Source: Astrothelium macrocarpum
Lineage: Eukaryota > Ascomycota > Dothideomycetes > Trypetheliales > Trypetheliaceae
Reading direction: 5' to 3'
Length of the DNA: 64,000 nucleotides
Assembly (NCBI GenBank): GCA_021030915.1
Contig: JAGEMR010000040.1
Span: forward strand, 62,001 to 126,000
In this document: in pieces, positions 1-12,220 of the stretch
How positions within the stretch are numbered: position 1 is the first letter of the stretch
Layout: each line of letters starts with the position of its first letter
Translations under genes and position numbers: made by a program
Notes under the pieces: generated by a model
The model's database searches: none
What the model was told of the DNA's origin: nothing
Seen by the model: only the letters and a program-made list of their open reading frames with translations

Positions 1-3000
1 TTGCCTCTTCTGAAGATATCTTTGAACTAGACGTATCCCTCATCGACGCCTCTAGTTCTGCGATGGTGTTAAGAAGCTGCTGTTCCGAAGCCTTCATAGA
101 GTCCATGGCAGATTGGTGCTTGCTTTCCCATCCCGCAAGCTCTTCCTGTAGCTTGGTGATTTGATGTTGATGCACAGAAGCTGTTGGCTCTTCACCCAGT
201 TCTCTGGAGTCCTCTCCTTTTGGCGCAGGCGTTTCTGTAGAATCTTCATGCACCCCCGAGAATTCTTCAGCACCAGCAGTAGTAGGTGTAAGGACATTAC
301 TGTTGGAGGCAAGAGCTTCTTTCAAATGCTCGACTTGCTCGACCAACTCCTTCTCCCGAGTTGCATGTGATTCATGCAGAGAGCGAATCGTGTTTTCACT
401 TTCTACCAACTGGTCACGCATGGAGCCGACAATAGAAATATCCACTGGCGATGTGCTCTTCATACTATTACGCTCCCTAGTAAGACCGGAGATGATTTGC
501 ATCTTAGTTTCCATCTCCTTCCGGACAGTGCCAAGTTCAGCTTCTAGTGACTGGCAGACCTCTGACCTGTTGTGTAATTCAGTCATGATGACAGTCAGAT
601 TTGTGTCAAAGTTTTGCTGGACATCTGGTTGACCTTCGAAGTTTTCAATGGCCAGGTTACGCAAAGATGCAAACGAGCGATTGATCTTGTCTACAGCCAC
701 AATGTTCTGGCTTGACTTTCGATGAATGGTGTGATAAGACGGTGTCGTTGGACGAGCAAGAGTGTTTGCCTTTTGGACCTCAGTTTTGAGTTCTTCCAGA
801 TATTCCAATGAGTTTTGATGCTCCTGTTGCAAGTGTTCATAAGCCTCCGTCAGTTCAATCATATTTTGCTCCTTCTCTCCGTTCAGCTTCTTCAACAACT
901 CCAATTCTTGCGCCAAGTCACTATTTTTATCCTTTGACATTCGCGCCAAATCGGCAGCAACACCTTTTGCTTCTGGTGAATTGGTCTGGGCTTCTTCAGC
1001 TTTTTCTTTCAATTGGTCCAACCTTGGTTCAGATGTAGAAGGTGTAGCCGGTTCCGTTGTATCGGTTGACTCCCCAACTAAGGACAATTCCGATGACAAG
1101 GAACGCGAGGATGACGGTTGTCCATCCTCTTTGGGCCCATGCATCCCCGCGTCCACTAAAAAAGGTTTTTGCTGTGTTGTTGTGGTAGATGAAGCTAATG
1201 AAGCATTTCGAGTGTGTGCAGACGAGGCTTGCTCTTCATTGACCGTTTCTTGTAATTGCGCTATGGTATTCAGCGCAAATTGATATTTCCGCGTTAGCTC
1301 ATCAAAATCGGTGACGGTAGACTCGTGTTCAACGCGAAGATCGAAAAGTTCCTGAGTGACAGAATCTAGTTTGTCGGCCATGAACTTGTGCTGTGCCGGG
1401 CTTGCTGACAAGTCCGCACGAACTTGTGCCTGCTTGTTAAGTCCTTGCGGCTTCTTAGCAATGTCGTTCTTCTTTGCTGGAACCGGGGTTAGAGTTGGAT
1501 CACTATCACCTTCCTCGGCTCCTTTGGACGACTTGGTGTCTTCGACGGCATCTGCTGGTATTGCAGATTGCTCGTCAAGCCCTGTTTCCGCATCTTGAAA
1601 GTCATGGCCATTGGTCTGTGTCGTACTGGCAGGAGATACGCTTCGGTCATCACTGCTATCCTTGTCCAAGTCAACATGACCGTTTGTGGTTGGGAATTCT
1701 TCGGTGCGTGATTCGTTCTGCCGGATGTTGTCAAGCTCGTAAAGCAGATTATCAAGTTTCCCGATGCTTCGCTGACGTTCGACGACGTGTTCCAACCGAC
1801 CAATTTCCCGTTGGAGAATCTCATGATCCTGTTCAGCCTCGGCCAACCTTTCTTCCAATGTCGAGATGTATTCCTCGGCATTCGCTTCGCTCTCCCGGAT
1901 TCTAGCAAGCTCTTTTCGAAGATCTGAAATCATAGCACTACTCTTCTCTTCGCCTGAAGTGATCCCGTCGACTTTCGATTCCAAATCTCGCAGATAATGC
2001 TCGTTATTGGATTCACGCTCAGCTGCTTTCTGTATTCGAGCCTGTAGCTGTTGTGTCATAGTCTCCATGTACGCTATTTTGGTCTCCTTCTCAAGGAGAC
2101 TGCTTTCATTCGTTGAAAGTGTCGAACGGGTATTCGAAAGAGATCCTTCCAGGCTCTGAATTGTCTTCTCGTATTCAAGTACAACTTGCTCTACGGCCTC
2201 AGCAAACGAATTCGACCGTTTAAGCCGATCCAGTGCGCTATCGCCGAGAGCGTCTTTGAGCATGGGAGTATCTGCGTCGTCCGTGTCCCTTGCCTTGGCG
2301 ATTTCGGAGATCAGTTTAGCATGGCGATTACTAAGCGCTGTGTAATTTTCCTGAATGTCCAAAAGCTGATTTTGAAGCTCCATTTCTCTTTCATTCTGTC
2401 TCTCTGCTCGTTCCTGTGGAACAAGAGCACGCCGATCAGAGCGATCGGAAAGTCGAATTTGATCTCGCAGAAAAGTAATCTCGGCTCGCAACCTGTCGAT
2501 GACTGCTTGCTTATCGTGGTCATCAGAGACCTGCTGGATTTGAGGTCGGCTTTGAATTGCACGTGCCCGCTGAGCGTATTGAACTGTGTTTAGTGTCTCG
2601 CTCAAGTGAAATTCTGCGGGGGTCACACATGCAACCATGTAGGTGATAGCGTTCCCCCCCAAGGAATCTTGAAGTAGACGCGTGAGGCGCGAGTCGCGAT
2701 AAGAGACATGTGAGCCAGCTTGCCTCGAGGAAAGCTGTGAAATGACCTTCCCAAGACTGGCCAGGCCAGCGTTAATTGAGATGCCTTCTTTCGCTCTTTC
2801 ACCGTGGGCTCCCGTGTTTTTCAGTCTTTCGCTGCCAGCAAGATCGACGAAATGAAGTTTGCTGTCAACGGTAATCCAGCTCTCGCCGCCTGACATTGCT
2901 TCAACAGGTACAGACATACGCTTATCTCGGGCCGAAAGAGGAGTAGTGCTACTTCTTCTTTGAACAAGGTTCAGGCTAAAAACTGCATGCGAACGCGATG

Positions 3001-4066
3001 ATTTGGCATTTACGGCAGTAGAGTCAGTTTGTCGAATGGAGGATCCGAAGTTGAGTGCGTTGAGAAGATCGTCTATCGAGTTCACTGTAACCTGACGCAG
3101 GCCAGTTAGAATGATCCTTCCCTTGGTGTCTTCTCGTATTGTAACAGCGGGTCGTTCGCTTTGAGGGACAGAGTCGGGAAGGAGCAAGTCACGCAACTGC
3201 TCATTATATATCTACGCAAGCATTAAAGAGAAGTCTCATTGAAAGTAATACCTGCCATACCTCAACATATGTTGCCTTCATTTGCCAATTCTTGTCGCCA
3301 TTTTGTTGCTTGGAAAGACTCTGTAGAGTCGGAATTCCATGAGATGACACTCGGGATGGTGTTCGGATTCCTGAAGCCGATATACGATTTCGAGAGCCTG
3401 TGATCTTCTCAAATAAAGCAATGGCAGCTCGAGGTACAACACCTTCACATGTGGTCAGCATGTTCGCGATATGCTCTTCGCTTTGAAGCCTTTTGCAAGC
3501 AGTCCAGGACGTCCAATCCATACCTTGCAATTCCTTATCACCTTGCTCTCCTGGCCCTGTGGTACCCATTGTATACGACTTGCCCGAGCCAGATTGTCCG
3601 TAGGCCAGAATAGAAACGTTGTAACCCTGCACGAACGAGTTTATGCTTTCATGAAGATATTCCCATACCCCCTCTTGGTCGACATCTTCACCAAAGACCC
3701 GGTCAAACACAAATAATTTTTTGCCTTGGGCCGATTCGACAGCTAAAGTGGTGGGAGATGTCACTTCGCATGTCGAGCCGCGGAAACGTTGTGGGATGAG
3801 ATCATATCCAGGATCCGTAGGTTTGAGCGGTGGTCGCACACGAACGGCTACATGAGTTTAGTCATGTCAAGAGCGAATTGGCAAGCGGGGAGGTGCGATT
3901 GATACTGACCGACTTTGACGGCAGTCTTGGCATCTTCGTCAGAAGCCCTGCTTCCTCCATGCTTACTGCTCATGCTCAATCGACTTGAGCTCCGATTCGA
4001 TCTGTAGACAGCACTCAAAGGTCTCATGCCTCCACCAGGAGGCGACGCCGGCGGCGTGGAGGCCAT
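1..4066 (-). CDS. Kinesin motor protein with long coiled-coil tail (3' end beyond the window)
   Basis: Microtubule motor ATPase, truncated by the left window edge. Exon 1 is 4066-3910, exon 2 is 3847-3252, and exon 3 runs from 3211 off the edge; both introns are GT..AG and keep frame. After a Ser/Pro-rich leader of about 50 residues (MASTPPASPPGGG...) the motor domain starts at AVRVRPP. It carries the P-loop GQSGSGKSYTMG, switch I NAKSSRSHAVF and switch II DLAGSE. The remaining roughly 800 residues visible are rich in Glu, Gln, Leu and Lys with heptad character, expected to be coiled coil, broken by a Ser/Thr/Pro-rich linker. An N-terminal motor followed by a neck and long coil suggests a plus-end kinesin, perhaps kinesin-4 (KIF4/KIF21-like), but I assign the subfamily only tentatively. 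Cargo is not deducible. Confidence 0.9.
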
Positions 4067-5585
4067 TTTGGCCTAAGCCAGATTTTCGAGTCAGTCCCCT
4101 GTCGTGTCGCACGCGCGTCTTCTATCTTCAAGTTCCACAAACTGTCACACGATTTGATTGTCGCAAAGGGTCGAGCAGCGACGGAGTAGATTCATTCATA
4201 CGCGTATCTCGTGCAGCGCCGTTGGGCCGATATCCAGATGCACTTGAAAAGAGCAAGTCAACGCGATTCCAAGTGGATCTCTGCACGAAACCTGGCGAGC
4301 GGCGTCGCCCGATCCGGTTTGAGAAAATGTCGGGCTGCGGTAACTGCACGCGACGCGCCTATTGTAGATGGGAAAGCTGTCGGTGAATGCTGTGGTGTAA
4401 TGGGGATCCCGGCATCAGATCGAGGGAAAGGAGCGATGGTGAGAGTTCAGGAGGTGCTACTTCAGAGAAACACGGTTGGGCGAGCATATGGTACTAAGAG
4501 TAGTGGGCTATAGCCACTTGCATTCTCACCGTCAGGGGTACACGCGCATCCGCTGCTTTCTCACACATCTCACGCCTTATCCGGCTCGGCCCTTGATGTG
4601 GCGAGTAAGGCAAGTCAGACTTTTTTCTGGAAGACGACTCGGCCGTTCTTGGCAATGCTTTTTACGACGTCGGCTCCAATGCGCAGACAGCGTACATCCG
4701 CTCCTACGGCCGCAATTTTCTGGAGATCCTCAAATGCCTAGGCATAGGGGAAAAAAAAGGGTCTCTTTCGTGATTGGTGGTGGATCGACATATGCTGGAA
4801 AACATGCTGGAATTTCACATTTCATGCGCCAATCACCTTGCCACCCGCTGCTTGCCTAGCGTTCCACGGACACAGGCTTGCCGCAACTTTAAGTTCTAAG
4901 AAGCTCTAAAATACCTGGGACAATGTTGGCCGAGATATCGTCCCTTGTTCATTTACAAACATGCGTATCCATGGTTTGCGAGAAATCTCAAATGCTAATC
5001 ATCTCATTCGCATGTGCGTACACCGTGAAGAGAATTGAGAATCGAGTGACATGATGAGTCTATAGACTTTAATCTCATGATATCATTATGCTCTTACTTT
5101 ACACAATAGTACTCCATGATGCTTCGATTGTTTTTAGTGCATCCGACTTGATCCATTGCAGCCTCATCGGATGCTGTCAATGATATTCCAACAGTACGAG
5201 TCACCAACCCGCGGAAGAATCTAGAGAGCGATCGTCTATATCAGGAGATTTCTGAACTGACAGGCTGTTAAATTAGTAATTGGATTCGTATCTACCATCT
5301 AGGACCCCGATTCACGGCCCATTAAATGGATCTAACCGTGCATACATCCGAAAGACGGTACACTAACTACGGATCGTAGCCGATCAGTACGGTGTACGAA
5401 TAGCTTGAAACCGTTCCGTCAAGAGCCAATTAAAAGTCTGTCAGAAGTTTGATCCTGATGCTCTTAGTTTACTTTACTACGAGAGGCAAAATCTATGCGA
5501 CGATTTCGGACCCGGCCGAGAATAAACGCCAAACATGCAAGACGGAATCTGTTCTAATGTGCACCAGCCAGCTGATCATCCAAGA
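4067..5585. other. Intergenic region between kinesin and mitochondrial carrier
   Basis: No convincing gene. The part next to the kinesin start is GC-rich and likely its promoter and 5' leader. From about 4880 to 5520 it is AT-richer and holds a small hairpin (CTACG, GAT, CGTAG near 5366-5378). Short open frames here lack family features or introns that would join them. Confidence 0.5.
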
Positions 5586-6843
5586 TCATATGCCAAGCCA
5601 AAACTTGCCCCTCTCGTAAACATAGAAACTCGTTGCCACCATTGGTATCACTTTGACATAGCCAATTCCCAGGCCCACAAAGAAACCCCTCCAGCCTTTT
5701 TCCAACCATATCTTGCTGGCAACCTCCGCCATACCTAGTTTATGTCCATCACCAACGACTCCACCCACCTGCATACGCCGCCGGACAACCTCGAACGGAT
5801 ACGAAACCGTCTGAGATACAAGTCCAGCAATGCCACCTGTTGTAAGTTCTGCCCATGCCACCAATTGCGGAGGTTTGTTAGGATCGCGACTTCGATTTGC
5901 CGAATCCGATATAATTGTGTATTTCGCAATGCTTGGATGTCGCATAAGATCTCCAGCACTATCATGTGTCACAAACGATGCTCCCGCATAAGGCAGCATG
6001 CCCCACAATGTTGGGGTAAATCCTCGAAAAAAGTTTCCTAAACCCGAGCGAGGGGTGACTTTCTCAACAACCACGGAAGCTGCGTTTGCTGTAGTCGCCG
6101 CTGCTCGAGCTATGGTGGAGGCATCGGCATGTGGCGTTCCGCGGACCATTGATGGGGGTTGTTCGTGGTATATCTGCCTGCATATTCGCGAAACAGAGGA
6201 TCGAGAGTCTCGTTTTGTTTCAAAGGCCAGCCGTACACGGATGATTTCCAGAGGATATGTACAGAGGACGGATAAGCACCCGGCCATGGAGCCACTAAGG
6301 AAACGTCGGAGTGCTGTCTCTTGGGATTTATTTTGAATGAGGACTGCGCGTATTTGTTCGTAAGCAGCAAACTTGATCGCCGCATACGGGAAAATTCGTA
6401 ACAGAGTAGCAGAGTGGCCTCGAAATAGCCCACGCAGACCCTCTTCGCTTTGAATGTCTCTCATCGCTTTCACCACTCCAAACCACGAGCCGGTGTATTT
6501 GGCGAATTGAGGATTTGAGGCTTGGAAAAGAATTTTGACACGATCGAGAGGTCCGACAACAGTTTTGGCCTATGTAAATTCATTAGCGACTGCTCCAAAT
6601 CATATCCTTCGTCAGCCGTACAGCACATGCTGCCAAACCTCCAGCAGTCCCGCTCCGTACAACATAGTCCCAACTCTGCTTATCGACTTTTTTCTTATGT
6701 ACATTTGTTATTTGAACATTATTTTCATGATCCGAAGGGCATATCGCGTGCTGCTGGCTCCGTGATTCCGTCATTGTCATTTCTCGTGATCGGATCGGGC
6801 TATTGTCCGTGGAGGCATGGCTGCTAAAGAGGCTCGAGGGCAT
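5586..6843 (-). CDS. LEU5: Mitochondrial carrier protein, LEU5 / SLC25A16-like
   Basis: Inner-membrane solute carrier, 401 residues. Exon 1 is 6843-6622 and exon 2 is 6569-5586, joined in phase across a 52-nt GT..AG intron. All three carrier repeats are visible, each with the Px[DE]xx[KR] signature: PLDRVK in repeat 1, PLEIIR in repeat 2 and PFEVVR in repeat 3. A polar N-terminal extension of about 60 residues precedes the first membrane helix, and a loop of about 50 residues lengthens repeat 2. Sequence around VVGPLDRVKILFQ and the GLRGLFRGHSATLLRIFPYAA segment resembles yeast Leu5 and human SLC25A16, which are linked to coenzyme A import into the matrix. Substrate is inferred from family only. 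The start is the first ATG of exon 1; Met22 or Met24 are alternatives. Confidence 0.88.
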
Positions 6844-7159
6844 TCAACAGCCCAAATGATTAATGTTGGAGAACAGAGCATGCGCGGCGACAGTAGAGAA
6901 GACAAGAGTCGCCAGACATACACTTGGCGGTGGCGGTAATAAAAATGTGCTATGGTTGACAAGGGCACGAGAAGAGATGTCACTCTCCAGGGTTGGGCGG
7001 CCGTTGACCGACGTTTACCGAGGGTCTTCTAGGTTGCAGCATCGGTAAAGGTTTCTTCAAAAATTCCATTGCTATATTCAGAAATTCGATTACGATGATC
7101 GTTGATTGACGTAGCAAGCTTATATACAGACAGTCGCCACCACTAGAATCAACTTAACA
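6844..7159. other. Intergenic region
   Basis: Promoter side of the carrier gene and 3' side of the arabinanase gene. I see nothing specific in it. Confidence 0.5.
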
Positions 7160-8362
7160 TTAATACACAAGCGATGGCCACCCATCTTCGTCATAATCAA
7201 TAAAGTTATATCCTAGCACAACCGCGTCGTCTGAGTATCCCTTGTAAGTTGCAACTTTAGAAACCAAATATCAGCTTAACCACTCCCAACACTAGGTCTA
7301 GCTTCAACTTACTGTAATGGTAATACAAGACGTCTCTTCCCCGATAATTGGGGAGAACGCCTTGTCCGCCGGGTGCGTAAACATAGTCATGACTACCAAA
7401 TACGATGTCCCCTCCGCCGTCCAATAAAGCAGTACCGTTTCTGTCAGCAAAAGGACCTGTAGAAATTGTGGAACGACCAACACGAATGGAATATCTGACA
7501 TTGCGTCATTATATATTCCCATATCAAATGAGAGGTTTTGAACTACTTACTCTGTCCCTGCTGGAGGTAACGCGCTGGCATTGAAGCCGCAGCACAAACC
7601 GTGACTATACCATAGGTAGTAGTAACCGTCGTGGTAACTCAGAAAACTGCCTTCCTCTGGTCTCGTGCCGGATGGATCAAGACTAATCTGCACCGGTGCA
7701 GGTGTGAATGTTATAGCAGTGAGTTTTTCGTTTAGTCTAAACTGCCAAATATCACCAAAGAAGCTACCATAATCGAGATAGGCTTCATTCGTCTTTGGAT
7801 CAATGAAGAGATTTGGGTCGATGGCGTTTGTAATATTCAACGGTAAAGGGATATTGGTCTCGTTCCCGCTCCGGATTATTTGTCCATGGTCTGTCCAGCT
7901 CCCCGGAAGCAATGTCTTAGAAGTTGCAAGACCAATCGCGGAATCCTGACTCCCAAATTCACTCACACTATAATACAGGAAATATGTATCACCAACCTTG
8001 TGGACGTCAGGAGCCCATGTGTCGTTCCTTCCAGGGAGATCGATGACACTTTCGCCGTCGAGGACGCTTCCGATGCGATTCCAGTATCCATCTAAAGATG
8101 GAGCTCTACTAATGGCAATATGGTCGTGTGTTGTAAAAGAGTAGTAGTTTCCGTCCGGACCTTTGATTAAGGCAGGATCATGGACGTGAATTGCGCCCCA
8201 AACATCAGTTTCATCTTTTCCAGTAACATTGTGAGGTAGCGGAAAGCTCGATTGCGTAGGATTGCGGATAGCGATGCTTTCCGACTTGAGTGTTAACGCA
8301 GAAACCTCAATCAATTCGATCGTTAGTGTGACTACAAAAACGGACCAGAGATTGGCCAACAT
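7160..8362 (-). CDS. Secreted GH43-family arabinanase (endo-1,5-alpha-L-arabinosidase type)
   Basis: Plant cell-wall hydrolase acting on alpha-1,5-arabinan, 362 residues. Exons are 8362-7551, 7494-7313 and 7254-7160, all in phase. The chosen ATG gives a hydrophobic leader (MLANLWSVFVVTLTIELIEVSA), a plausible signal peptide; an upstream in-frame extension to 8503 would bury it. The five-bladed propeller signature residues are present: the catalytic-base Asp in HVHDPALIK, the pKa-modulating Asp in AIDPNLFID, and the acid Glu in RPEEGSF. The C-terminus GYNFIDYDEDGWPSL is typical of fungal endo-arabinanases. Several NxT/NxS sites fit secretion. It indicates a plant-associated or litter-degrading lifestyle. 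Confidence 0.92.
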
Positions 8363-8923
8363 ATTGCTTATGGAAGTGATGCCAGGAAGAGGGATGAAGC
8401 TAAAAAATGACAAAAGTTCTTCTCGCACGACAAGTAAATTGAAAATCTGCTTCGTACCTGGAAATTTCAATTGCAAGCTATCTAGTTGCATTCGACTGGT
8501 CATCTATTCTAGTCGTCTGCTTCAAGATCTGTTCGACATTACTAGCTTTGTACTAGGTCATTTCCATTAACCCATTTACTTTGAGATCTTCGAGGATCTG
8601 AGGAAGGGATTCCTGTTTAGGCACGAAATTAAACCGGCACCAAAGAGACAGATGCGGGGAACTTGCTGCGCGCCGTAGACAAAGTATCGATCCGAATAGA
8701 AAATCCACGAATAAAGTCTTCTAATGTTTTTCGGAGAGACAAAAAATAATACTCGTCGTGAGAACCATGAATTACCAAGTAGAAACCCGAATAGGCATAG
8801 CTTCAATTGAGTGCGATATTCGGAACGTCTAAGAATTGAGTTGAGGCTCAAAATAGATCGTCGACCGGGAGTAGGATGTACAAATTATTCCCGCTTATTC
8901 TCACCATGGAACACGCAAGCTTC
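8363..8923. other. Intergenic region upstream of the arabinanase
   Basis: Likely arabinanase promoter plus the 3' end of the small minus-strand gene. No additional gene supported. Confidence 0.45.
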
Positions 8924-9235
8924 TTAATGGTCTGGATTGGTATCGTAGAAATCGCGTTCGTATAGGCTGAGATTGAAGTTGCGGATCATGAAATCATTTG
9001 TAGATCGAATATACCGGGTCCATGCGGGATTAGCCAAGACATCTGGAGCGGACCCTTTCCTGACATAATCCACCACATTTCCACTTGTGAACTTCGCAAA
9101 TAATCTTCTCGTCGTAATTCCCGCAGCTCTCTCCACGTGGGGTAAACGCGCTATTTGAAGTGCATGTTAGTTGAAACTCCATCAAGGCGTCCGAAATATG
9201 TCACCGTCAAAATCACCGATTGACCAATCAATCAT
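8924..9235 (-). CDS. Small protein of unknown function (two exons, tentative start)
   Basis: A coding-looking stretch ends at 8924 with ...RNFNLSLYERDFYDTNPDH. It has no in-frame ATG of its own, and an acceptor with CTAAC branch lies just upstream (intron end at 9151). Joining it to an upstream ATG at 9235 (MIDWSIGDFD) through a 54-nt intron (9204-9151, donor GTGACA, weak) restores frame and gives about 103 residues. The body contains TTRRLFAKFTSGNVVDYVRKG and is basic and compact, suggesting a small mitochondrial or structural protein, but I do not recognise the family. If the start is right it overlaps head-to-head with the first codons of the METTL4-like gene. The second exon is better supported than the first. 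Confidence 0.45.
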
Positions 9236-10595
9236 CTATCAAAACACCGAACAAACAATCACACTCCTAGATATCCCCAGATCGATAGTTGCGGCACAAG
9301 GTCCGCATAGCAGCCTTAACGGAAACACGCTTTATTCCCGTGAGCCCTCTTCAGAACCGTTTCGAGACATCGAGCCAAAGTCGAGTCCAGGCAAAGAGCG
9401 GGGTAACTTTGATTCCGTGGATTCCGAGCTCCATTCGATATACGCCAGCTTGATTGAGGATGCCTTGAACGAGGTTCGCTGTAGGCATAGCGGTCCTTGG
9501 TGTCTGCCTCGAAGATGGCGCTCCCCGCAACCGAGGAAAAAGAAACGCAAAGTCGCTGTAAACGGTCATCAGGAAACTCCGCCAAAGGATATGCGGGCCA
9601 ACATAGCCGTTCCGGCTTCCGAGGACTTGGAGGAGTTAGAGAATATCGATGTTGTCATGCCCGAATTAAGGCCCAAGATTCCTACCGGAATCAGCATGCT
9701 TCCGTCAACGTCAAACATTACCATGTCTTGCTCCACGACAAGGTCGATCTCCGCTGAAGATGTGGGCCCCATTGACGTTGATGGCTTGCTTAGTAGTAGA
9801 CCCTGGAATCGTTTTCTCCACAATCCGCTCAGGCAACAGGTAAATTTGGTGCTGAAATTTCCAAAACAGGAAACAGATGGTCCGTCCGCAGAACACTGTT
9901 TCTACGTTCCAGAGAAGTCGACCTTTGTCCTTGGAGATTGTTCAGACGCGAATGCGTTCCGGGAATCTGTCCGTTGGATGTCACAAGAGCATGGTGTTTC
10001 ACGCACCTTTGATTTCGTCCTACTTGATCCTCCCTGGCCCAACGCATCAGCGAAGCGCTCCAGAGTGTACAGTACTGAACGTCAGTTGCGTAATCTCAAA
10101 CAGCTTCTCCTACGTATGGATATAGACACGTACCTGGCATCCGCAGGAATTGTTGCAGTATGGATCACTAACAAGAGTGTCGTTCGTAAAATGGTTCTTG
10201 GTAAAGGCGGACTATTTGAAGCATGGAATGTCAGTCTGAAGGAGGAGTGGCTATGGGTTAAGACAACGACCGAGGGCGAGCCAGTAACACCTATAGATGG
10301 CCTTTGGAGGAAGCCTTACGAAGTACTTCTTCTCGGTCAACGTCCATGTGATCCATTTGATGTTGTTGGTCCCGTTGACAGCTCCGAAGACGTGAAAAGG
10401 AGGATCATCGTAGCAGTCGCGGATCTGCATTCACGAAAGCCTTGTCTGAAGCAATTGATCGGCTCGTTGATGGCTGATAGACATGATTATCGCGCGCTAG
10501 AAATCTTTGCTCGTCACCTGATGAGTGGCTGGTGGAGCTGGGGGGATGAAGTGTTAAAATTCAATTGGGAAGGTTGCTGGACTTCCGAAGCTTGA
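9198..10595 (+). CDS. MT-A70 family adenine methyltransferase, METTL4-like
   Basis: Predicted SAM-dependent N6-adenine methyltransferase, 465 residues in a single exon. The C-terminal half carries the catalytic tetrad DPPW in FDFVLLDPPWPNAS, followed by the long conserved stretch with LASAGIVAVWITNKS and EEWLWVKTT...PIDGLWRKPYE that is characteristic of METTL4 rather than METTL3/IME4. A SAM-associated FVLGDCSDANAF segment precedes it. The N-terminal 200 residues are poorly conserved, with a basic cluster RKKKRK that could act as a nuclear signal. METTL4 proteins methylate DNA or snRNA adenines in other eukaryotes; the target here is unknown. The start is the first ATG of the frame at 9198. 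Confidence 0.88.
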   Translation: MSPSKSPIDQSIIYQNTEQTITLLDIPRSIVAAQGPHSSLNGNTLYSREPSSEPFRDIEPKSSPGKERGNFDSVDSELHSIYASLIEDALNEVRCRHSGPWCLPRRWRSPQPRKKKRKVAVNGHQETPPKDMRANIAVPASEDLEELENIDVVMPELRPKIPTGISMLPSTSNITMSCSTTRSISAEDVGPIDVDGLLSSRPWNRFLHNPLRQQVNLVLKFPKQETDGPSAEHCFYVPEKSTFVLGDCSDANAFRESVRWMSQEHGVSRTFDFVLLDPPWPNASAKRSRVYSTERQLRNLKQLLLRMDIDTYLASAGIVAVWITNKSVVRKMVLGKGGLFEAWNVSLKEEWLWVKTTTEGEPVTPIDGLWRKPYEVLLLGQRPCDPFDVVGPVDSSEDVKRRIIVAVADLHSRKPCLKQLIGSLMADRHDYRALEIFARHLMSGWWSWGDEVLKFNWEGCWTSEA

Positions 10596-12220
10596 CGTCA
10601 AGATTGACGTCCTCGAGGAGATGCTGAATTTGTTTCGTAAAGCGGCAAATGCATCTGTGACATAAGCCAAAAGTGGATAGAAAAGTTGTTGTCGCAGTGC
10701 TTAGAAATATTGCAAACCGTGTTTCGTAGATCCTTATTGAAAAAAAAGGGGATCTACAATTGCTTGGATAATAATTGCTTCAACAATATTTCAAATGAAT
10801 CAACTCAATGACGATTCAATACATTTCCAGAAAATGAATTTGATAATTTCAAGCACCAAAGAAAACATGACAACCACGAGCAAATACCACAGATCAACCA
10901 CATTAGAAGAAAATATCATGAGCCACAAAACCATTTCTAACCATTTTGCACTGACACCGCTCCAATCAGAGTTCATTTGAGGTCTTCATCTCTATTCGAG
11001 AGCCTCAAGAAAGCTGGTAGGTGTTGCCTGTTATGACCTCATCCGTCTACAATAGGCAATGTTGAGGGCATAAGATTTGTAAACAAAGGGACCTCCTGCA
11101 CCACTCGCGACCCTTTCCGCCGGTCGCCAGGGTGGAAATTTGTGGTGAATTACGTGCTTCCGACCTTTCGGACGGGCTGTGATACGTCCCTCCCGTCGGC
11201 TCCGTCTCGGGTCGATCTGGAGTCGTTGCTTGTTCGGAGACTTCGGACACATTTGACCGCAAAATTGTGGAGCGACGGGGGGGAATTAAACTCACCAAGA
11301 TTAATTTGATAGACATTCACACTGCTGGATGAGGGTACGTTGGTAAGAATGATGCGACAAGCAGGTATTCTATATTCTGCAAAGTCATTATGATGTTGGT
11401 CGGTCAGATGTTGGTGGGCAGAAGCTGAGGTCAGAGCTGTGCGAAACCCCCGGCTAATCAGAGACATTCTCTCGCACTCGGTCTGCAGGGCTGGCGTAAG
11501 CTGGGGTTGCAGCAGCGTGCGGAGACGTCCGTTGGTCCTGTTGGCTCATACAGACACGGGGGTTTCGTCTGACCGCCTCAGCGGAGGCTGCCACGCTCTG
11601 CCAACCGACACTTTGGCGTCGGGCAACTCTTGCACATGGCTCGGGAGGCTAGGCCGCCGTCCACAAGACGAAGGCACCGGATTCGCTCATTTGATCTGGG
11701 CACTATGAGCACGCCCGGCGGTGAGTCACCGCATTTTGCGGTCGTTGCGAAAGTGTGTGCTCGAATTAGGCATGTCAGTCATGGCTGAGTTGAGATTATC
11801 TGCCTGAAGCTTGACCGCAGCCAGCCAACTTGCTTGCTTTGCCGGCCGGCTGCAACCGGTTCAGGCAAGATGATGACCAACTGGCAAGTTTGCCAACGGT
11901 GAGTCGAATTTGGGGCAATGATATATTCTCATGCGATCCCACGAGCGATGAGGCCAACACGGCCACGTACTCTGCGATCGAGACGACTCGCGATGAGACG
12001 CATTTGTTGTCCTTTTGAACAACTTGTCCATTAATCAAAGTGATCCATATTGATCCAAATCGCGTCACCACCTCTGACTTTTCGATTCTCACGCACAAGG
12101 CCAACTGATCGGCCACTTTGCTACAACACCTACCGTCTCAGCATCTTTTCTTCTTCGCCACTATTTATTCTCGACCTCCCCACTTCGCGTTGTACCCCAG
12201 ACTCAATACATACCATCATA
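10596..12220. other. Intergenic region, 1.6 kb
   Basis: Starts AT-rich (to about 11000) and becomes GC-rich from about 11080 to 11900. Frames here are short and mutually overlapping without recognisable domains or joinable introns. Probably the promoter and leader of the following plus-strand gene; a pyrimidine-rich stretch lies just before its ATG. Confidence 0.45.
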
